From positions 3,327,420 through 3,391,419 of the forward strand of contig JAQFVV010012510.1 of the NCBI GenBank assembly GCA_028023455.1: 64,000 nucleotides of DNA, given 5' to 3'. The position numbers and the translations under genes were made by a program. The notes beneath the pieces were generated by a model, which ran no database searches, was not told the DNA's origin, and saw only the letters and a program-made list of their open reading frames with translations. Source of the DNA: Epiperipatus broadwayi. Its lineage: Eukaryota; Onychophora; Udeonychophora; Euonychophora; Peripatidae. Of the stretch, positions 45,745 through 58,105 are shown piece after piece (the stretch's first letter is position 1; each line of letters starts with the position of its first letter).

Positions 45745-46735
45745 GTTTAATATAAATATGGTGTTGTTATGTAGTTCTTTACACTTGAGAAGTTTGCTTA
45801 TAATGGTGAAACTATTGGTTGTGTTTTGATTTTATTTTCTTGGCTAGTCTATTTTGAGTTTTGGATGTGTGTAATTTTAATTATTTATTGACTATGAGTT
45901 TTGGATTTGTGTAATTTTAATTATTTATTGACTAATTTAGCTTTATGCTTGTAATATTTATCTTTTATATATCTCATGACATTTATCATTTGATCTTTCT
46001 ACTTTAAGCCAATAAAATAATAATTCCATGACTATTGAATCATTGATTCTTCATTATGTCACAATTTCCCCATAGCCTTATTATTAATCCTGTGACTAAA
46101 TGAAAATATTATACAATGTACTTTCAAATATAACAACTTATCTTATCCTGAAATAATTTACATTTAAAGTTTACAATCCTATCCTAACTATTATAATACT
46201 TTTAGTATATTTTAAAATAATAAAATCCTAATATTTATTTTATATAATCAATTCAGTGATCAACTTCCTATTTCTAATTTTATCAATACAATATTCTTTG
46301 CTTTCATCTCCAATCTATACTTGTTTCTTATGTCTCTTACCCATAATAGACTATAATGACTTACAAATTAGGATTAATTATAACTCCATCATAATTATAT
46401 TAAATTATTTATAATTGAATATAAGATCAAAGTTTAAATATCACAATCTATTGTTTCAATATTATATCCAAACACATACAGATTCCATCTTCTTATAATA
46501 AACATATGTGATTACTTTCATATAAAATATTTTACTAGCTTATTGTGTATCCCTCCCTTATTATAACTATTTAATAATCTTTACTAAAGTAAACAAAATT
46601 TTAAACAATTAATTACATCTACTTACATATTATAAATTAAACGAAATTCAAACACTTTGTTGACAGTTTTTTTTTCTTTTAAAACAATACTCTTTTACCC
46701 ACTTCATCATTGAAGATCTTTAATATTTATGGTAA
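45745..46735. other. AT-rich, nothing recognised
   Basis: Only a local direct repeat (GAGTTTTGGATTTGTGTAAT-type, about 45855 and 45896). No gene seen. Confidence 0.35.
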
Positions 46736-46739
46736 TTAA

Positions 46740-47990
46740 ATTATTTCAAACACTTTAGATTAACGAAGTGTTAGCATCGTCCGTCCCCCCACCTCTGCTC
46801 TTCTTGTTCTTATAATAATATCATAAAATACAAAATTCCACGCAAACAGAGTATTTACAATTTACCAGATTTTTTCCCCACAACATATTTTCGGCTTGCA
46901 TACTATAATTTTATTTATAAAATTCATGTGTTTATTATAATATCAACATTTCACCAATCCACCACTATACCCCAGTCTTTGCATTATCTCTTATGTATTC
47001 CTTGCCAAAGTTATCCTTTGGAAAATAGTATTTTACAAATTCTTTCTTTCTTAATATACGTGTTACATTCCAAATAATGTTTATTTCACTAGTTTATCCA
47101 AATCTTTCTACTCATCCATATTTATTCCTTATTATTTGTCCTTGGTCCTTTTTTTTTTCCACACATCTTATTTTTCCATTTCACAGTATTTATAAATTCA
47201 TTTATTTTCAATGCAAACTGCTATAGTCTTATTACACATGCAAATATAATCTTCCTTTAAATTTTTACTTTTTTCCGTACTATATCCATACATCCTTTTA
47301 ACTTTTTATCCTTCATTTACTATATATAATTCATCCTTAAAATTTATTATGTATGGCAATTGTACTAAAATTAATAACTATCTGTTTATATAGTTTATAC
47401 CATTGAAATTATCATTCAGATACACTTTTATATGTTCTCTTCTAATATTAAATCTATTTTTCCATAGGCAAATATTTCCACTATTATTCTTTACTAATTT
47501 AGTTTTAACTATATTAAAAGATTTATATTTAACTCTGTCAGCAATAATTGTATTTTTTATTCATCCACCAATTCCAGTTTAGTTTTTTACAAATTCTATG
47601 ATAGCCATGATGCATAAATACTTCAGCTTGCTTAACAACTAAATCATATATTAGCATAATACTCACTGTGGTTTTCTTGAGTTCATTTATTACTTTACAG
47701 TGCTTTGGCATAACTAAGTTTTTCCTTCCATTCTTCTAGTATTTTTTTCCAATATAATGACTCCAAGATATTTCCTAAAATTATTAAACTGTTGATTTCA
47801 CCAGTAGAGATTTAACTTTCCTTTACTTGATCATTTTAAGAGAAAACTTTATAATATATTTTTAAAATTAGCAAATAAATCAACATTAGTTATTTTTTTA
47901 CACTATTACGATTGATATTTAAAATAGTTTAAAACAAAATTTTGGAGAAGAACGAAATTACTTTTCGTCTGATCTGTAATCTTTTTTTAT
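46740..47990 (-). mobile_element. Heavily decayed LINE relic (RT thumb to C terminus)
   Basis: Minus-strand 47860-47700 reads FSLKMIK..KVKSLLV and, after a frame change, EISWSHYIGKKY*KNGRKNLVM, which follows the K-x-x-x-x...YLGVI...W..KL pattern after the RT catalytic box. Codon-like composition continues to about 46780, where a C-rich tract (46785-46793) ends it. The family is not certain; the pattern is similar to the SGNH/APE/RT LINE but more decayed. Confidence 0.4.
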
Positions 47991-48186
47991 TATTCCCCCA
48001 GTTTTTTTTCTTCAAAACATTGTCTGCTTAAGGCAGAGACTATAAATAGTCAAAATAAGAGTCATAAATCACATGACCCTATCTCTTAAGCTTGTAAGTT
48101 ATAAACAATGAGGATTGCCAATTCCTCAACAAGCTTTGTGATAAATGCTTAGCCAGAGCCAGCACTTAAAATATCTCTGTCAGGAC

Positions 48187-48240
48187 CCCCCCCCCTAACC
48201 ATGGTTTCGTGCTTTGGCACTCCTCAGAGAGATGCCAGGG
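48187..48240 (-). ncRNA. Family C hammerhead ribozyme, left arm
   Basis: Minus strand: stem I strand ATCTCT, core CTGAGGA (48221-48227; the seventh base of CTGANGA is free), stem II GTGC/GCAC with loop CAAA (48209-48220), GAAA (48205-48208), then palindromic CCATGG and a GTT triplet, with stem I closing strand AGGGG. All core bases fit. Stem I has several G-U pairs and a poly-G expansion. Confidence 0.72.
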
Positions 48241-48705
48241 TAGGTTCAGACACTACATCTAAAAATACCAACCCAAAGCCAAGCACTTATATAAAAGTTA
48301 TCTATTGAGTAGAAAATCTGAAATTTTTAGACATCTACGTATCTTTAAACCCAGCTATCCAACTCAAATAGCTATATGGGGCTGATAGATCTTCAGCCAT
48401 ACCATATATTAGTAGTCTTAGCAATATAACATTGCATAAGGCAGAGACTAGCTATTTGAGTTGGATAGCTGGGTTTGAAGACATGTAATAGTCTCTGCCT
48501 TATGTCTTATGCAATGTTATATTGCTAAGACTACTAATATATGGTATGGCTGAAGTTCTATCAGCCCCATATAGCTATTTGCATTGGATAGCTGGGTTTG
48601 AAGACATGTAGATGTCTGAAATTTTCAGATTTTCTACTCAATAGATACCTTTTATATAAGTGCTTGGCTTTGGGTTGGTATTTTTAGATCTAGTGTCTGA
48701 ACCTA

Positions 48706-48760
48706 CCCTGGCACCTGTCTGAGGAGTGCCAAAGTATGAAACCATGGTCAGGGGTTTGGG
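48706..48760 (+). ncRNA. Family C hammerhead ribozyme, right arm
   Basis: CTGAGGA (48719-48725), stem II GTGC/GTAT with loop CAAA (two pairs now wobble), GAAA (48738-48741), CCATGG (48742-48747), cleavage triplet GTC, then AGGGG. Stem I is weaker than in the left arm (one G-G mismatch). It differs from the left arm by a few transitions only. Confidence 0.7.
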
Positions 48761-48849
48761 GAGGTTCCTGACAGATATTTTAAGTGCTGGCTCTGGCTAA
48801 GCATTTATCACAAAGCTTGTTGAGGAATTGGCAATTATTGTCTGCTTGT

Positions 48850-49370
48850 TTTTAATTTATTCCAAACTGCACTCTCCCATTGGTTAATTCTTTTACTCTT
48901 GTTCTGAATATTTAATTACTTACATTTATCTTGACTATCTTTTAAAAACAAATATTAATCTGTTTAAAATATTTATCAATAAAAAAATAATACCTTTAAT
49001 AAACTTAATAAAAAATACAATTTACCTTAAACCAATTCATATTTTAATTTTATTTTATACAGACTAGAATCTAAATCAATTTTATAAACTTTTCATCACA
49101 AAATTAATAATATAAATATTTTTTTAAACAAATGATTTCATTGGAAATAGCCATTACTTTATAATATTAGATGTGCACAGACATGCTTATCTAGCTCTAT
49201 AATGCATATTTTCATATATAATATTAGATTTGAACTTCTAAATATTATTAAACAATTAATTATTAACAAATATTAAGTTACATTTTATTATTTTATCTCT
49301 TATATGCTTTTTAAAATAAATACTTTAACCAATATTTATATAATTTATGCTACTTCAAATGAACTGATCC
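48850..49370. other. AT-rich, nothing recognised
   Basis: No repeat or domain supported. Confidence 0.3.
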
Positions 49371-49940
49371 CAAGTTCAAACCATTCAACAACTAAAATGA
49401 CCTTTATTTTTCTTAGTGGTTGTGTTTTGATCTATTGTTTCAGTCACTTGATGGTGCTATTTCTAGCTAAATTGCTAAAAATATGCCATTTCCATGGCTG
49501 CAGCCAAGCAGCTAGCTTTCTTTCTACGATAAAACACAGTCAGTTTACTCGGCTGCCGGCTACCGCTGTGGCTTTTTTCTATGCTTAAAAGCACAGAAAA
49601 ATGCCTTCATTGGCTGCCATAATTGGTTGTGTTACGCACTTTATCATAATGCTGGGTTGTATATTTTTGCTACAGTATCGTGTGACTGTGTTGACTGCAA
49701 CGTGTCTAAATAATTTAACTTTTCAGGTCGACCTTTTTTTGTTTCATGTGAACTGACCTACTGGTACCTTTTAACACTTTTAACAGTGTTGTCACTGTTC
49801 CATCAGGACTGTGATAGCATTACAAATTGGATTTTAGTGTGGGGCACAGCACTTTCGAAAATCACAATGAAAGTAATGTATCATGAGAAATTGTTTGAGA
49901 TAGGGAAGATTGCTGCTTGCAACTCAAAATTGCCAACACG
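49370..49940. other. Compositionally distinct, less AT-rich block of unknown origin
   Basis: More G+C than its surroundings, with CpG-containing words (CGGCTGCCGGCTACCG near 49550). A 94-codon open frame (49304-49588) crosses into it but shows no domain. It could be a fragment of another mobile element or an old exon. Confidence 0.3.
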
Positions 49941-52366
49941 CACTTTGCTGAGAAAGTATTAAGTGTTTCCATAATTAAACATTTATTTTTATAATTAAAT
50001 ATTTGATAAACATATGATAAATATGCTATTTAAACTAAACCATAAAATGTAGACACTAATACTTACTTTTGTTAAAAACCACTTGTCATTATTGCTTAAT
50101 TCACACACATTACAACAATATAAGTAAAGGATGATCAAGTTTAGATGTAAGCAAGAAAATTAACAGGAAAGAAGTAACAAATTTTTATTGTTATTAATCT
50201 ACCATATATATATATATGAACTATAACAAATGACGTAAATAATTAAATGCACGAACACGAACTTGCTGTTTGAAAATATCAAATTCACATCAAATCAAAC
50301 AACCTCATTTTGGTAAATAGCAAAAGATATAAACAAATGATCTCAAAAATCAGATCAAAAACTCTCATACACTAACCATGATGTACAATTTTTGAGTGGA
50401 AAAATCGAACTTGTAGTTCAAGTCTACTGCCATCAAAGTAAAATCATTAAATGAAAATAGCTCGTAGGATACTGAGCAAATCTAAATTAAAAGCTTAGAT
50501 TTAAACTCAGGCAATTAAGAGATTCTAAATCAAAAATCTGAAAAACAGCTTTAAACTATTAAATATTCAAAAGCATTTCCAAGTTTAAATCGAAGAATAG
50601 ATCAACTCTAACTTGAGATTATCAACAGCAAATATCTTGCTTTTCAATTCACTGAAGAACTTTTACTAACTACAATTATATAAACACATACAATCATGCA
50701 TTGCTAAGAGTGAAGTCATATCGGGGGGGAGGGTCATCATCCATGCATTTGTAATCGGCAAAACCAAATTTAATTTGACATAGCTTTTATTAATCTATAC
50801 TGCGAACACCAACTTTACTATTTAGATGTGAAGATGCAACTCAACATCTCAAGGCAGGCTGTACAAATAGAGAAATGCTGATCATCATCAGATGTGTTCT
50901 AAAACAATCGAATCCCACCAACTGAAATATGAATGGGATCAAAGATGACATTTATAATCTTTTTATGACATTTTCCCTATGGACTCTTAATTTATCTTTA
51001 GGTTGATATCATATTTTTTTTGTTATTTTGTATATAATTTTTCATTTATTTCTTTGACTTTACTATAGGTTGAAGGAGGATGTAAACTAGTAATATGTTA
51101 GAGAAAGGAAACACATTATTAGCTTTATTGTAAATTGAAATAAATTATAGGTCCAGGCATGACCTTGTTTTGGATAAATTAAACCATCACTTGGGGAGAG
51201 GTAAGATTTTACCCTATTATACATTAAATAGCAACACTTGGATATTGACATTGTTATTTATTTTTTGTTTATTTATTATTAATCATTTTATCATTTGTTT
51301 TTGATATATATGATTAATCATCTAATGTGAATGGTCTTTCATATCTTTATAGAGACAAACCACCATAGAAGGGGGGGGGTTCCATTCCATCTCCATGCTA
51401 TTGGTATGAATTCATCAATAAACTTATCAGAGATAAGGAATTACGATTTTGATGAAAATTAAATTAGCAAGCAAGTGTAAATATAAATATCAATAAATTA
51501 TAATTTTAATATTTTTTGTGTTAGTATTGATATTGGATGAATATTCTATGAAGGGAAACGGAGTGGATTAATGATATTAACCGTAATAATCAAAGAATAT
51601 TTACCAATATCTGAACAAATTATTTATCTTTATTATAACCTTGTTGCCTAAATTATGTTAATTGTAAATAAATATGTTAAATATGTGATTTTAAATTAAA
51701 GACTGTCATTTGTATTTTTTTATATTCGGTTCTCAATTTGTCACATACTCACACATTATAAATAGTGATGTTGATATACTCTGAAGAATATTATGCATAT
51801 TCTCCCTGAGTTTGAACTCCGTGATTAATAGAAATTCAAAATGGAAAAGAGGTGAGTATTCAGATAAATTGTTTATTATTTATCCATCATATTTTGTGTA
51901 CGATTTAATTAAATTGTAACAATAAATATATAAATGATTGTGGCTGCAGATATATAATTAATTGAAATATTTTATATATACATGTAAATTTGTTGAAGGC
52001 AAAATAGCTATCCAACTGTCATGCAAATAACATTAAAATCTCAAAGAAATTCGTATGTCTAATTGTTAATCAGACAAAATGAATTTTGACACTTATTTTA
52101 GATTCATTCATGCATAGTGTTGATATTAATAACAAGCAATTATATATGTATGGAAAATTTTGAAATATATATATACATCTTTTTATGCATAAAAAAATCA
52201 CTTTAATTTTTATTAATAGTATTAGTTATAAAATAATTATTTAATAAAATTAAATTATCCGGAAAAAGCAGATTAAATGAACTATAATTACATTTTCATT
52301 TTAAAAAAGGAAACACCATAAATAAAATAAAAGGTCCTAATAAATTGAATTAATAATGCTATTTAA
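49940..52366. other. AT-rich, no feature recognised
   Basis: Runs of G at 50715-50725 and 51371-51379 and short (AT)n. No coding, splice-bounded exon or repeat family from this window was found here. Confidence 0.35.
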
Positions 52367-52491
52367 ATGTTTCTATAGTTGTATTTTTTCATGTGTCAAA
52401 GCATCAGCCGGGAAGCGAACTCAGGATAAGTACTTGTAAGGAAGCTGTGCTGACCACTCGGCCACCAATGTTTGACTATGTTTCTATAGTT
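52367..52491 (-). repeat. Minimal tRNA-derived SINE (copy T3) with 14-bp target-site duplication
   Basis: The tRNA-like body is 52394-52476 (minus). It is flanked by ATGTTTCTATAGTT at 52367-52380 and 52478-52491. Between the left repeat and the body is a T-rich stretch, i.e. a short A-rich 3' tail on the element strand. The B box reads GAGTTCGCTTCCCGG and the A box region TGGCCGAGTGGTCAGC. Body, A-rich tail and direct repeats are the hallmarks of LINE-mobilised SINEs. Confidence 0.8.
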
Positions 52492-53789
52492 TTACTTTGA
52501 AAAAATGACAAATAATCAAATGACGAATTAAAATCAATTTTCTTAAAACGAAATTCGTTTTTGTTTTTTTGATAAAAAATAACATCTACATCATCATAAA
52601 TATTTTTTTAAGAATTAACCAATATCATTTTCAGCCATTTTTCTCTGCTGTGGAATGAAGATACCTCCAAATTTAAATTAGCCCCTCTTCTGCATATCAA
52701 CAGACTTCCTTATTTCAACCATCTATTTCATATTTAGTTTCTTTCTAGTTCTTTTACAATTTTTTTGGATACAGTTTAAGACTCTTGCTATCTATCTACC
52801 ATATATTCCAGCAATATGTCCAGTCATGCTTCATTTCAGTCTTTTAATGATATCTATTTGTTTTCTCACTCAAGTATTTTACTTTTGGTCCCTTCTTGCT
52901 ACTTCCAACATGCATTGTTCAAATTTCATTGAGATATATGAAATCGTATTGCTCTTCTGTTAAATGTTGAAGTCTCAGATCCACAAATAAGACTGGTAAA
53001 TTATATCTATTAAAAACTTTCATTTTCAAGCTCATAGGCATATGTTCTTTTAAATATTAAATTATTTCTACCAAAAGTATTTCATCAAAGTTTAATTCTT
53101 TGATTAATATCCATTATGTTTCCATACGTATTAATAATATGACCAAAGTGTTTATAAATGGTAATTTCTAATTTATGATTGTCGATCGTTATTTTCTTCT
53201 TGTGAGAAAATTAATTAAATATTATTTTGGTTTTATTGTTTATTTATAGTCCTTTCTTAACTTTCATAATTTCTGCAACATTACATCTGCAAAATCTAGA
53301 TGATTTGAATAATCTGCATACATTTTTATTCTCTCAATTTTACATTTTAATCCACAAAACCACCATCATACACCCTTACCAATGTTAATCTTCTTAATGT
53401 GTTGTATTTTGATAATATTCTTCACAATGTGGACAGTACCCTTAGTCTATATTTTGATGATTCAAAGCCTTAATCAGTGTGAAAATGCTTATGGAATTAT
53501 CTTTTCACAAACTACAAATTCAAAGCATAATGAAGACATATTCATTGGTCCTTTCTATAACTTCCTAATGTAATCCACTAAGCTAAAACCAAAAATCCAG
53601 TTTATTTATTTGGATGGTTTGAATCCAAAATTAACTGAAGATGCGTTGTAATTATCTTGGTAAAGATTTTGCATAAAATTGTTAGAACACCGATAGATTT
53701 ATCATTTCTAATATTTTGTTTATTACTCTTCTTAAATGCTAATATTACTACCGGATTATCCCAATCATTTGATACTCTTTATCATTTCA

Positions 53790-54035
53790 AAACAAAACAA
53801 CACTCTCCATATAGTAGTGCCATCTTGTGCTAACAAGAGCAATCAATGGATGCCAGAAGGCTTTTGCATAAAATCCCTATCTAGTGCCTACTCATCCAAT
53901 ATCCCCAGACTAGTTTCTGGCTTGTGGCCTTCATCAGTGAAGAGCCTTGGATCTGAGAGCACTGCACCTAGATCTTAGGATCTAATGCAACCCTCCAGCA
54001 CCCACCTTTTAACTCTATTTAACTACAAAACTATG
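53790..54035 (-). repeat. Family A unit (partial), minus strand
   Basis: Minus strand from 54035: GGTGGGTGCTGGAGGGTTGC, GATCCTAAGATCTAGGTG, the hammerhead (53894-53952), GAGTAGGCACTAGATAGG, ATCCATTGATTGCTC, and the GGAGAG end at about 53796. Well preserved, so probably a recent insertion into the older LINE. Confidence 0.8.
53894..53952 (-). ncRNA. Family A hammerhead ribozyme (intact core)
   Basis: Minus strand: outer stem I ATCCAA/TTGGAT, internal loop GGC/TA, inner stem I TCTTCA/TGGGGA (two G-U pairs), CTGATGA (53931-53937), stem II GGC/GCC with loop CACAA, GAAA (53914-53917), CTAGTC with a GTC cleavage triplet. Stem III is two pairs plus a 2-base loop, ACTAGT being palindromic. The first stem II position is an A-A mismatch in all family A copies, which could lower activity. 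Confidence 0.75.
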
Positions 54036-54909
54036 AGAATGAAATTGAAAACACTATTAATATTCTTGAATTTAATTGTATGTTTCATCTCTTCATTTAA
54101 ACATTTGGCATTTCAAAAGTTATAGTAATTATCGAGATTATTCCCATTTTTTATTACTATATAATTCTTTGTAAAATTCTTCCACATATTTCATGGTGTC
54201 ATTCTTTGTAGCAATAATTCCAACTTTTTTTATTGCTGAAATAATTTTTATTCCAATGCCAAGATGTTGTTTTATATTTTTGAAACCTTTATTTTTTTCT
54301 ATACTTTCTTATATCATTAACTCTTTTTTATACTATTTTTTTTATTATTAATAGATCATTTTAAAATATTTATATATTTTTCTTTTCTTCATGCATTGTC
54401 TTGTTTCACTTGAAAATTTTATAAATTGCTGCTTTTTATAGCAGATATCTTTGATGCAGTTCTTAATAAGTTATCCATTATTTTCTTATTGATCTCGCAG
54501 TTGTTTGAATTATTTTCAAACTCTGTCAAACATTTTAAAATTATTAGCAAGTTTTAATTTAAATTCATTGGAGTACTTCTGATGTTAAGAATATCAACTG
54601 ATAATACTATTTTAATAATTGTCATCTCCAGTTTTGCATTAACATATTTGCATCTCATTTCAATGATCACTTCTTAGTTGAATCTAATCTTGAAGTACAT
54701 AGTTTTAGTTAGATTAAATATATCCAATTCTGATGTACCTTTATTTGAATGTTTACATGACCATTTCCATTTAGTTTTTTTTTTTTAAATAATAATAATT
54801 AATTTTATAATTTTAATTTTTATTTTTTTATTTTTCTGCAAATTCCACAAATTTACATCTTTTCTCATTTCTGTCACTATAACCAAATTTACCTACAGCA
54901 CTTTCATCT

Positions 54910-55046
54910 TTCAATAATTTTTTTTTTTTCATGTCAGAGTATCATCCGGGAAGAAAACCCACGACAACTGTCTGCAAGCAACTGCTTGCTTGCAAGGCAG
55001 CTGCGCTGACCTCTTGGCTACCAATGCTTGACTTCAATAATTTTTT
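54910..55046 (-). repeat. Minimal tRNA-derived SINE (copy T4) with target-site duplication
   Basis: Body 54932-55032 (minus), flanked by TTCAATAATTTTTT at 54910-54923 and 55033-55046. A T run (A tail on the element strand) sits between the left repeat and the body. The centre is expanded by a GCAAGCA/TGCTTGC duplication compared with T1. Confidence 0.75.
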
Positions 55047-55049
55047 CTA

Positions 55050-57895
55050 GCATTAAAGTTACCTTTGACAAATTTATAATATTGTTTGATATGATCAAAA
55101 GCAATTTATATATCTGTATAAAAATTTTGATTACAATGAAAAATTGTTGGCTCATAATCTGGATTCTTTGCATATGGCATCATCTATTAAATTGAATAAC
55201 TAATCTTACCATTCTGTTTGATGTACACTCAATCTTCACAAATTTTATTTCTGCTTCCAATATTTATGCTTCTAAAGTTAATTACTCATCCACCTTTTAA
55301 ATCATCTCTTCAAACTTTTCTTCTAATTTCAAAAAGTTCATCAATGTTCTATTTAATACTGAAGAGTTTTTCTTTACATTCATGCAATCTTCTTTCTCTT
55401 GAAACTAACATGTAGTTGTAGGTACCTAAGTAAAAGGTTATCATCAAATGGCAGTCTGGATTCATATTCAGATTTTTTAGTAGCCTTTATCCCTGGGCTG
55501 ACAACTTTTCAATTCTCTGGGAATAAGAACCATAATTTAGTTTTACCTATTATGATTAATATATATAAAAAAGCAAAGGTGATCTATACACATTCATTTT
55601 GCCTTCAAGAAAACTCAACTGATATTTAATTAAAGAACATCTAAATAACTAAGAGGGGAGGTCATGGTGTTTCTTAGCTTTAAACTCATAGGTAAATCAT
55701 CATACTGTTTGACACATGTTAGTGAAAAGTCTATCTATATAAATTTGTCATATGAATAATCACATAGTAATAACAGCTACAATGAGAAAAACATATGTAG
55801 TGGACTTTAATAATTTGCCGTGTTCAGTTAGTTTAAATTCTCAAAAGGGAACTAAAGACCTTTCAGTTAACAACAAAATTCTTTCTGTAATTCTTTAGAT
55901 TAACATTAATTAAATCTAGAAAACTTGCGAAAATAACAAGTCCTGCCCCAATGAGAATATTATAAATTACAAGAATAGGAATGTATGAATTTTCATCAAA
56001 AAATTTGTTAATGTTTGATTTGTGTGTATTTGGATTTTGGGTAGTTGAATCTAGATTTTGAGTTGAAGATAATAAATAGTCAGAACTGAAGGTAATATAT
56101 GCATAAACAAAATTACATGCATAAAAATCTAGGATATAACAAATAGTGCATAACAAGATATAGATTCAATGATCAGGATTCGCTTGTTAAGTTAGCAAAT
56201 AAAGATAATAATTTCTCTCAACTGCATACAGTTACAAATTTAGAGGCTGAAAATTGGATAGTATTCATTTCTATATTTGGCATTTTAATTTTGTAATGAA
56301 ATATTCAAAAGTATTTTTATATTGGCTGGCTTAGGTTAATTACAGAAAATTTTAATATTGTAAATTAAATTAAAAGAAAACGCAAAACGGCTTTTGCAAA
56401 AAAAATGTACAACCTGGAAAAATTGAATAGATTCAGTTTAAATATAGAATTGATTTGTACCCTCACCTAGTTTTGATGTTTAGTTACCAAAAATTTCTAT
56501 AATAAAGTATTAGAAAGTGATATTTTGGAAAGATGCAAGAACTGATCGCTACCTGATGAGAAGTTGTACATGAAATATTGTGGATATGTAAGTATTTACA
56601 ACTTTGAAAGTTTGGATATCTATGTAATCACTGCATGAGAAGTGCATTGAAGAATACATCAAGTAAGAAAATAGAAATTCAGAAGGTAATGATAGAGAAA
56701 CTAAGAATTTTTCAAAATGAAGGACAGTGTTGAACAAAATTTACCAATAGGATTCATAGTTGGTAGATAGTAGAAATATCTTCAGATATGAGGATTAACT
56801 ATAACTAATCAATAATTCCTGACCAAACATATTGTTCTCTAATTGTAGGATGAGTCATCAAAGTTCTATGTGGTATTTATATTATAACTTTTTTCTTTCT
56901 GTCATTTTTTATATGGACTTCACTCACTTAACATAGAATATGGTTGATAAAATCCTCATGCTATTTATCATCTCTGCACTATGACAGTGGTATTGTATTT
57001 CTGTCAACCATAGTTTCATTTCACAATTATGGACATAGAAATATTAATTCCATTTTTCTCTTTGCTTTTGGAAGACAATTTTTATAAGAACACATTTAAC
57101 AGACTGAGAATCCTTAATCATGATCTTGCTCTAAGAAGTGCAATCAATAATGGTTTTCTGAGGAATTGAATTTGGGATAGTTTATTCATCAAGCAACTTC
57201 TGCTCCAAATCCATTTCCAAAGCAACCTCTTATTCAACAATTCTATTAAAAAATCCCTTCTCTGTTACAAAGTGACTCAAAAATATGGTTTAAAATTTAT
57301 ATAACTCACAAAATCTGGCTATGTCATAATACCTGATAATTTTTAGAAGGGAGAAATAGCTGTATTATCGGTAAAGATGATGATGATGATATAGCAGGAG
57401 ATGATATAATAAAGTTAAGTATTCCTTTTTTTTTTTGTAAATATAAGTACACTAAATAAATGTACAAACTTTGTCTACTGCAAGCTTTTAAAGATATTGA
57501 ATTCAGTGCTTATATTTTTAAAAAATGCTAAGATTTAAAATTGATATAATTGTTTTTAGAGAAACTCATCTTCCAAAAAAATAAAGTTTAATATAAAAAG
57601 TAGTTGGTTATAAGTTGTTGTTTTTTTTTTTTTTAAAAAAAAAGGGGGAAATCATTGAGTAAAAAGAAACATGAAGTTGGATTTACAATGGAGTCTAACT
57701 TGATATCTTTTATTACTAAAATTTCTAGATGTCTCAATGAAAGGCTAATGCAAAATTATTTTTAAAAATAGTAAGTTTTTATTTCTTTACTAAAAAGTGT
57801 TATTTCATCAATACCATTAATTGAGTGATTTTTTCATTTTGGAGACTTTAATTAATGCACATAAAAGAGTTCGGATGCATCTACACTCAAAGCAA
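55050..57895. other. No recognised repeats; weak open frames only
   Basis: The longest frames (55399-55629 +, 76 codons; 56156-55863 -, 97 codons with two hydrophobic stretches) have no known domain and no convincing splice signals. One of them could be an exon of an unseen gene, but this cannot be supported. TGATGA microsatellite at about 57377-57391. Confidence 0.3.
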
Positions 57896-57904
57896 CGGCA
57901 TGAA

Positions 57905-58105
57905 CAAATAACTGTTGCCTTTGGCAAAATGGCTGTTGTTTAGAGCATTATCTTAAAATTCAATCTCAAGAATCTAAGGCTCCAGGTTCTAATTCCATGC
58001 TAGTAGGGTCACTGGTCAGGCCAGCAACATCTGAAGAAGAGGGGAGAATAATACTTCTCGAAATGTTGTGCATATACTAACCTGTGTCCTATTACTATCA
58101 GTTGA
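57905..58105 (+). repeat. tRNA-derived SINE
   Basis: A tRNA-like head with a B box-like GGTTCTAATTCC at 57985-57996 and an A box-like region near 57918-57945, followed by a body with GTCACTGGTCAGGCCAG and CAACATCTGAAGAAGAGGGG. Its ATGTTG complement creates a hairpin at 58025-58067. A diverged copy is at 27340-27485. Confidence 0.6.

Larger units (their letters stand above)
48019..48847. mobile_element. Long palindromic (foldback) element with hammerhead in each arm and 11-bp target-site duplication
   Basis: The insertion 48030-48836 is flanked by identical ATTGTCTGCTT at 48019-48029 and 48837-48847. Arms of about 340 bp (48110-48450 and 48500-48836) are nearly perfect inverse copies, and the centre repeats part of the arm again (TAGCTATTTGAGTTGGATAG). 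Each arm carries a hammerhead motif read outward-in on opposite strands. No coding sequence. It is the same family as 3700-4750, but much better preserved, so it is younger. Confidence 0.8.
52630..54800 (-). mobile_element. Decayed LINE relic (APE end, linker, RT, C terminus), split by a family A unit
   Basis: Minus strand, from high to low: an SDH-like endonuclease end at about 54680-54640, a Lys-rich linker (54560-54300), the KYVEEFY-type pre-RT region (about 54200), RT remnants (53760-53000), and an RTE-like C terminus (52980-52640) that parallels 27240-26905 (LKWSMTGHI-like, WMVEI-like segments). Many stops. A family A unit lies inside at 53790-54035. Confidence 0.5.

Noticed and set aside
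50886-50905. CTGATGATGATC on the minus strand near 50.9 kb
   Set aside because: No GAAA at a usable distance and no flanking stem.
55863-56156. 97-codon minus-strand frame with two hydrophobic segments as a small membrane protein
   Set aside because: No recognised family, no splice signals, no repeat or codon evidence; could be chance in AT-rich DNA.
56553-56585. CTGATGA then GAAA at 56553-56576 (+)
   Set aside because: The bases between cannot form a stem II and there is no repeat partner.
58025-58067. CTGAAGA ... GAAA with a GC-containing stem inside the SINE at 57.9 kb, resembling a hammerhead
   Set aside because: The sequences before CTGAAGA (CAACAT) and after GAA (ATGTTG) pair with each other, leaving no separate stem I, stem III and NUH cleavage site.
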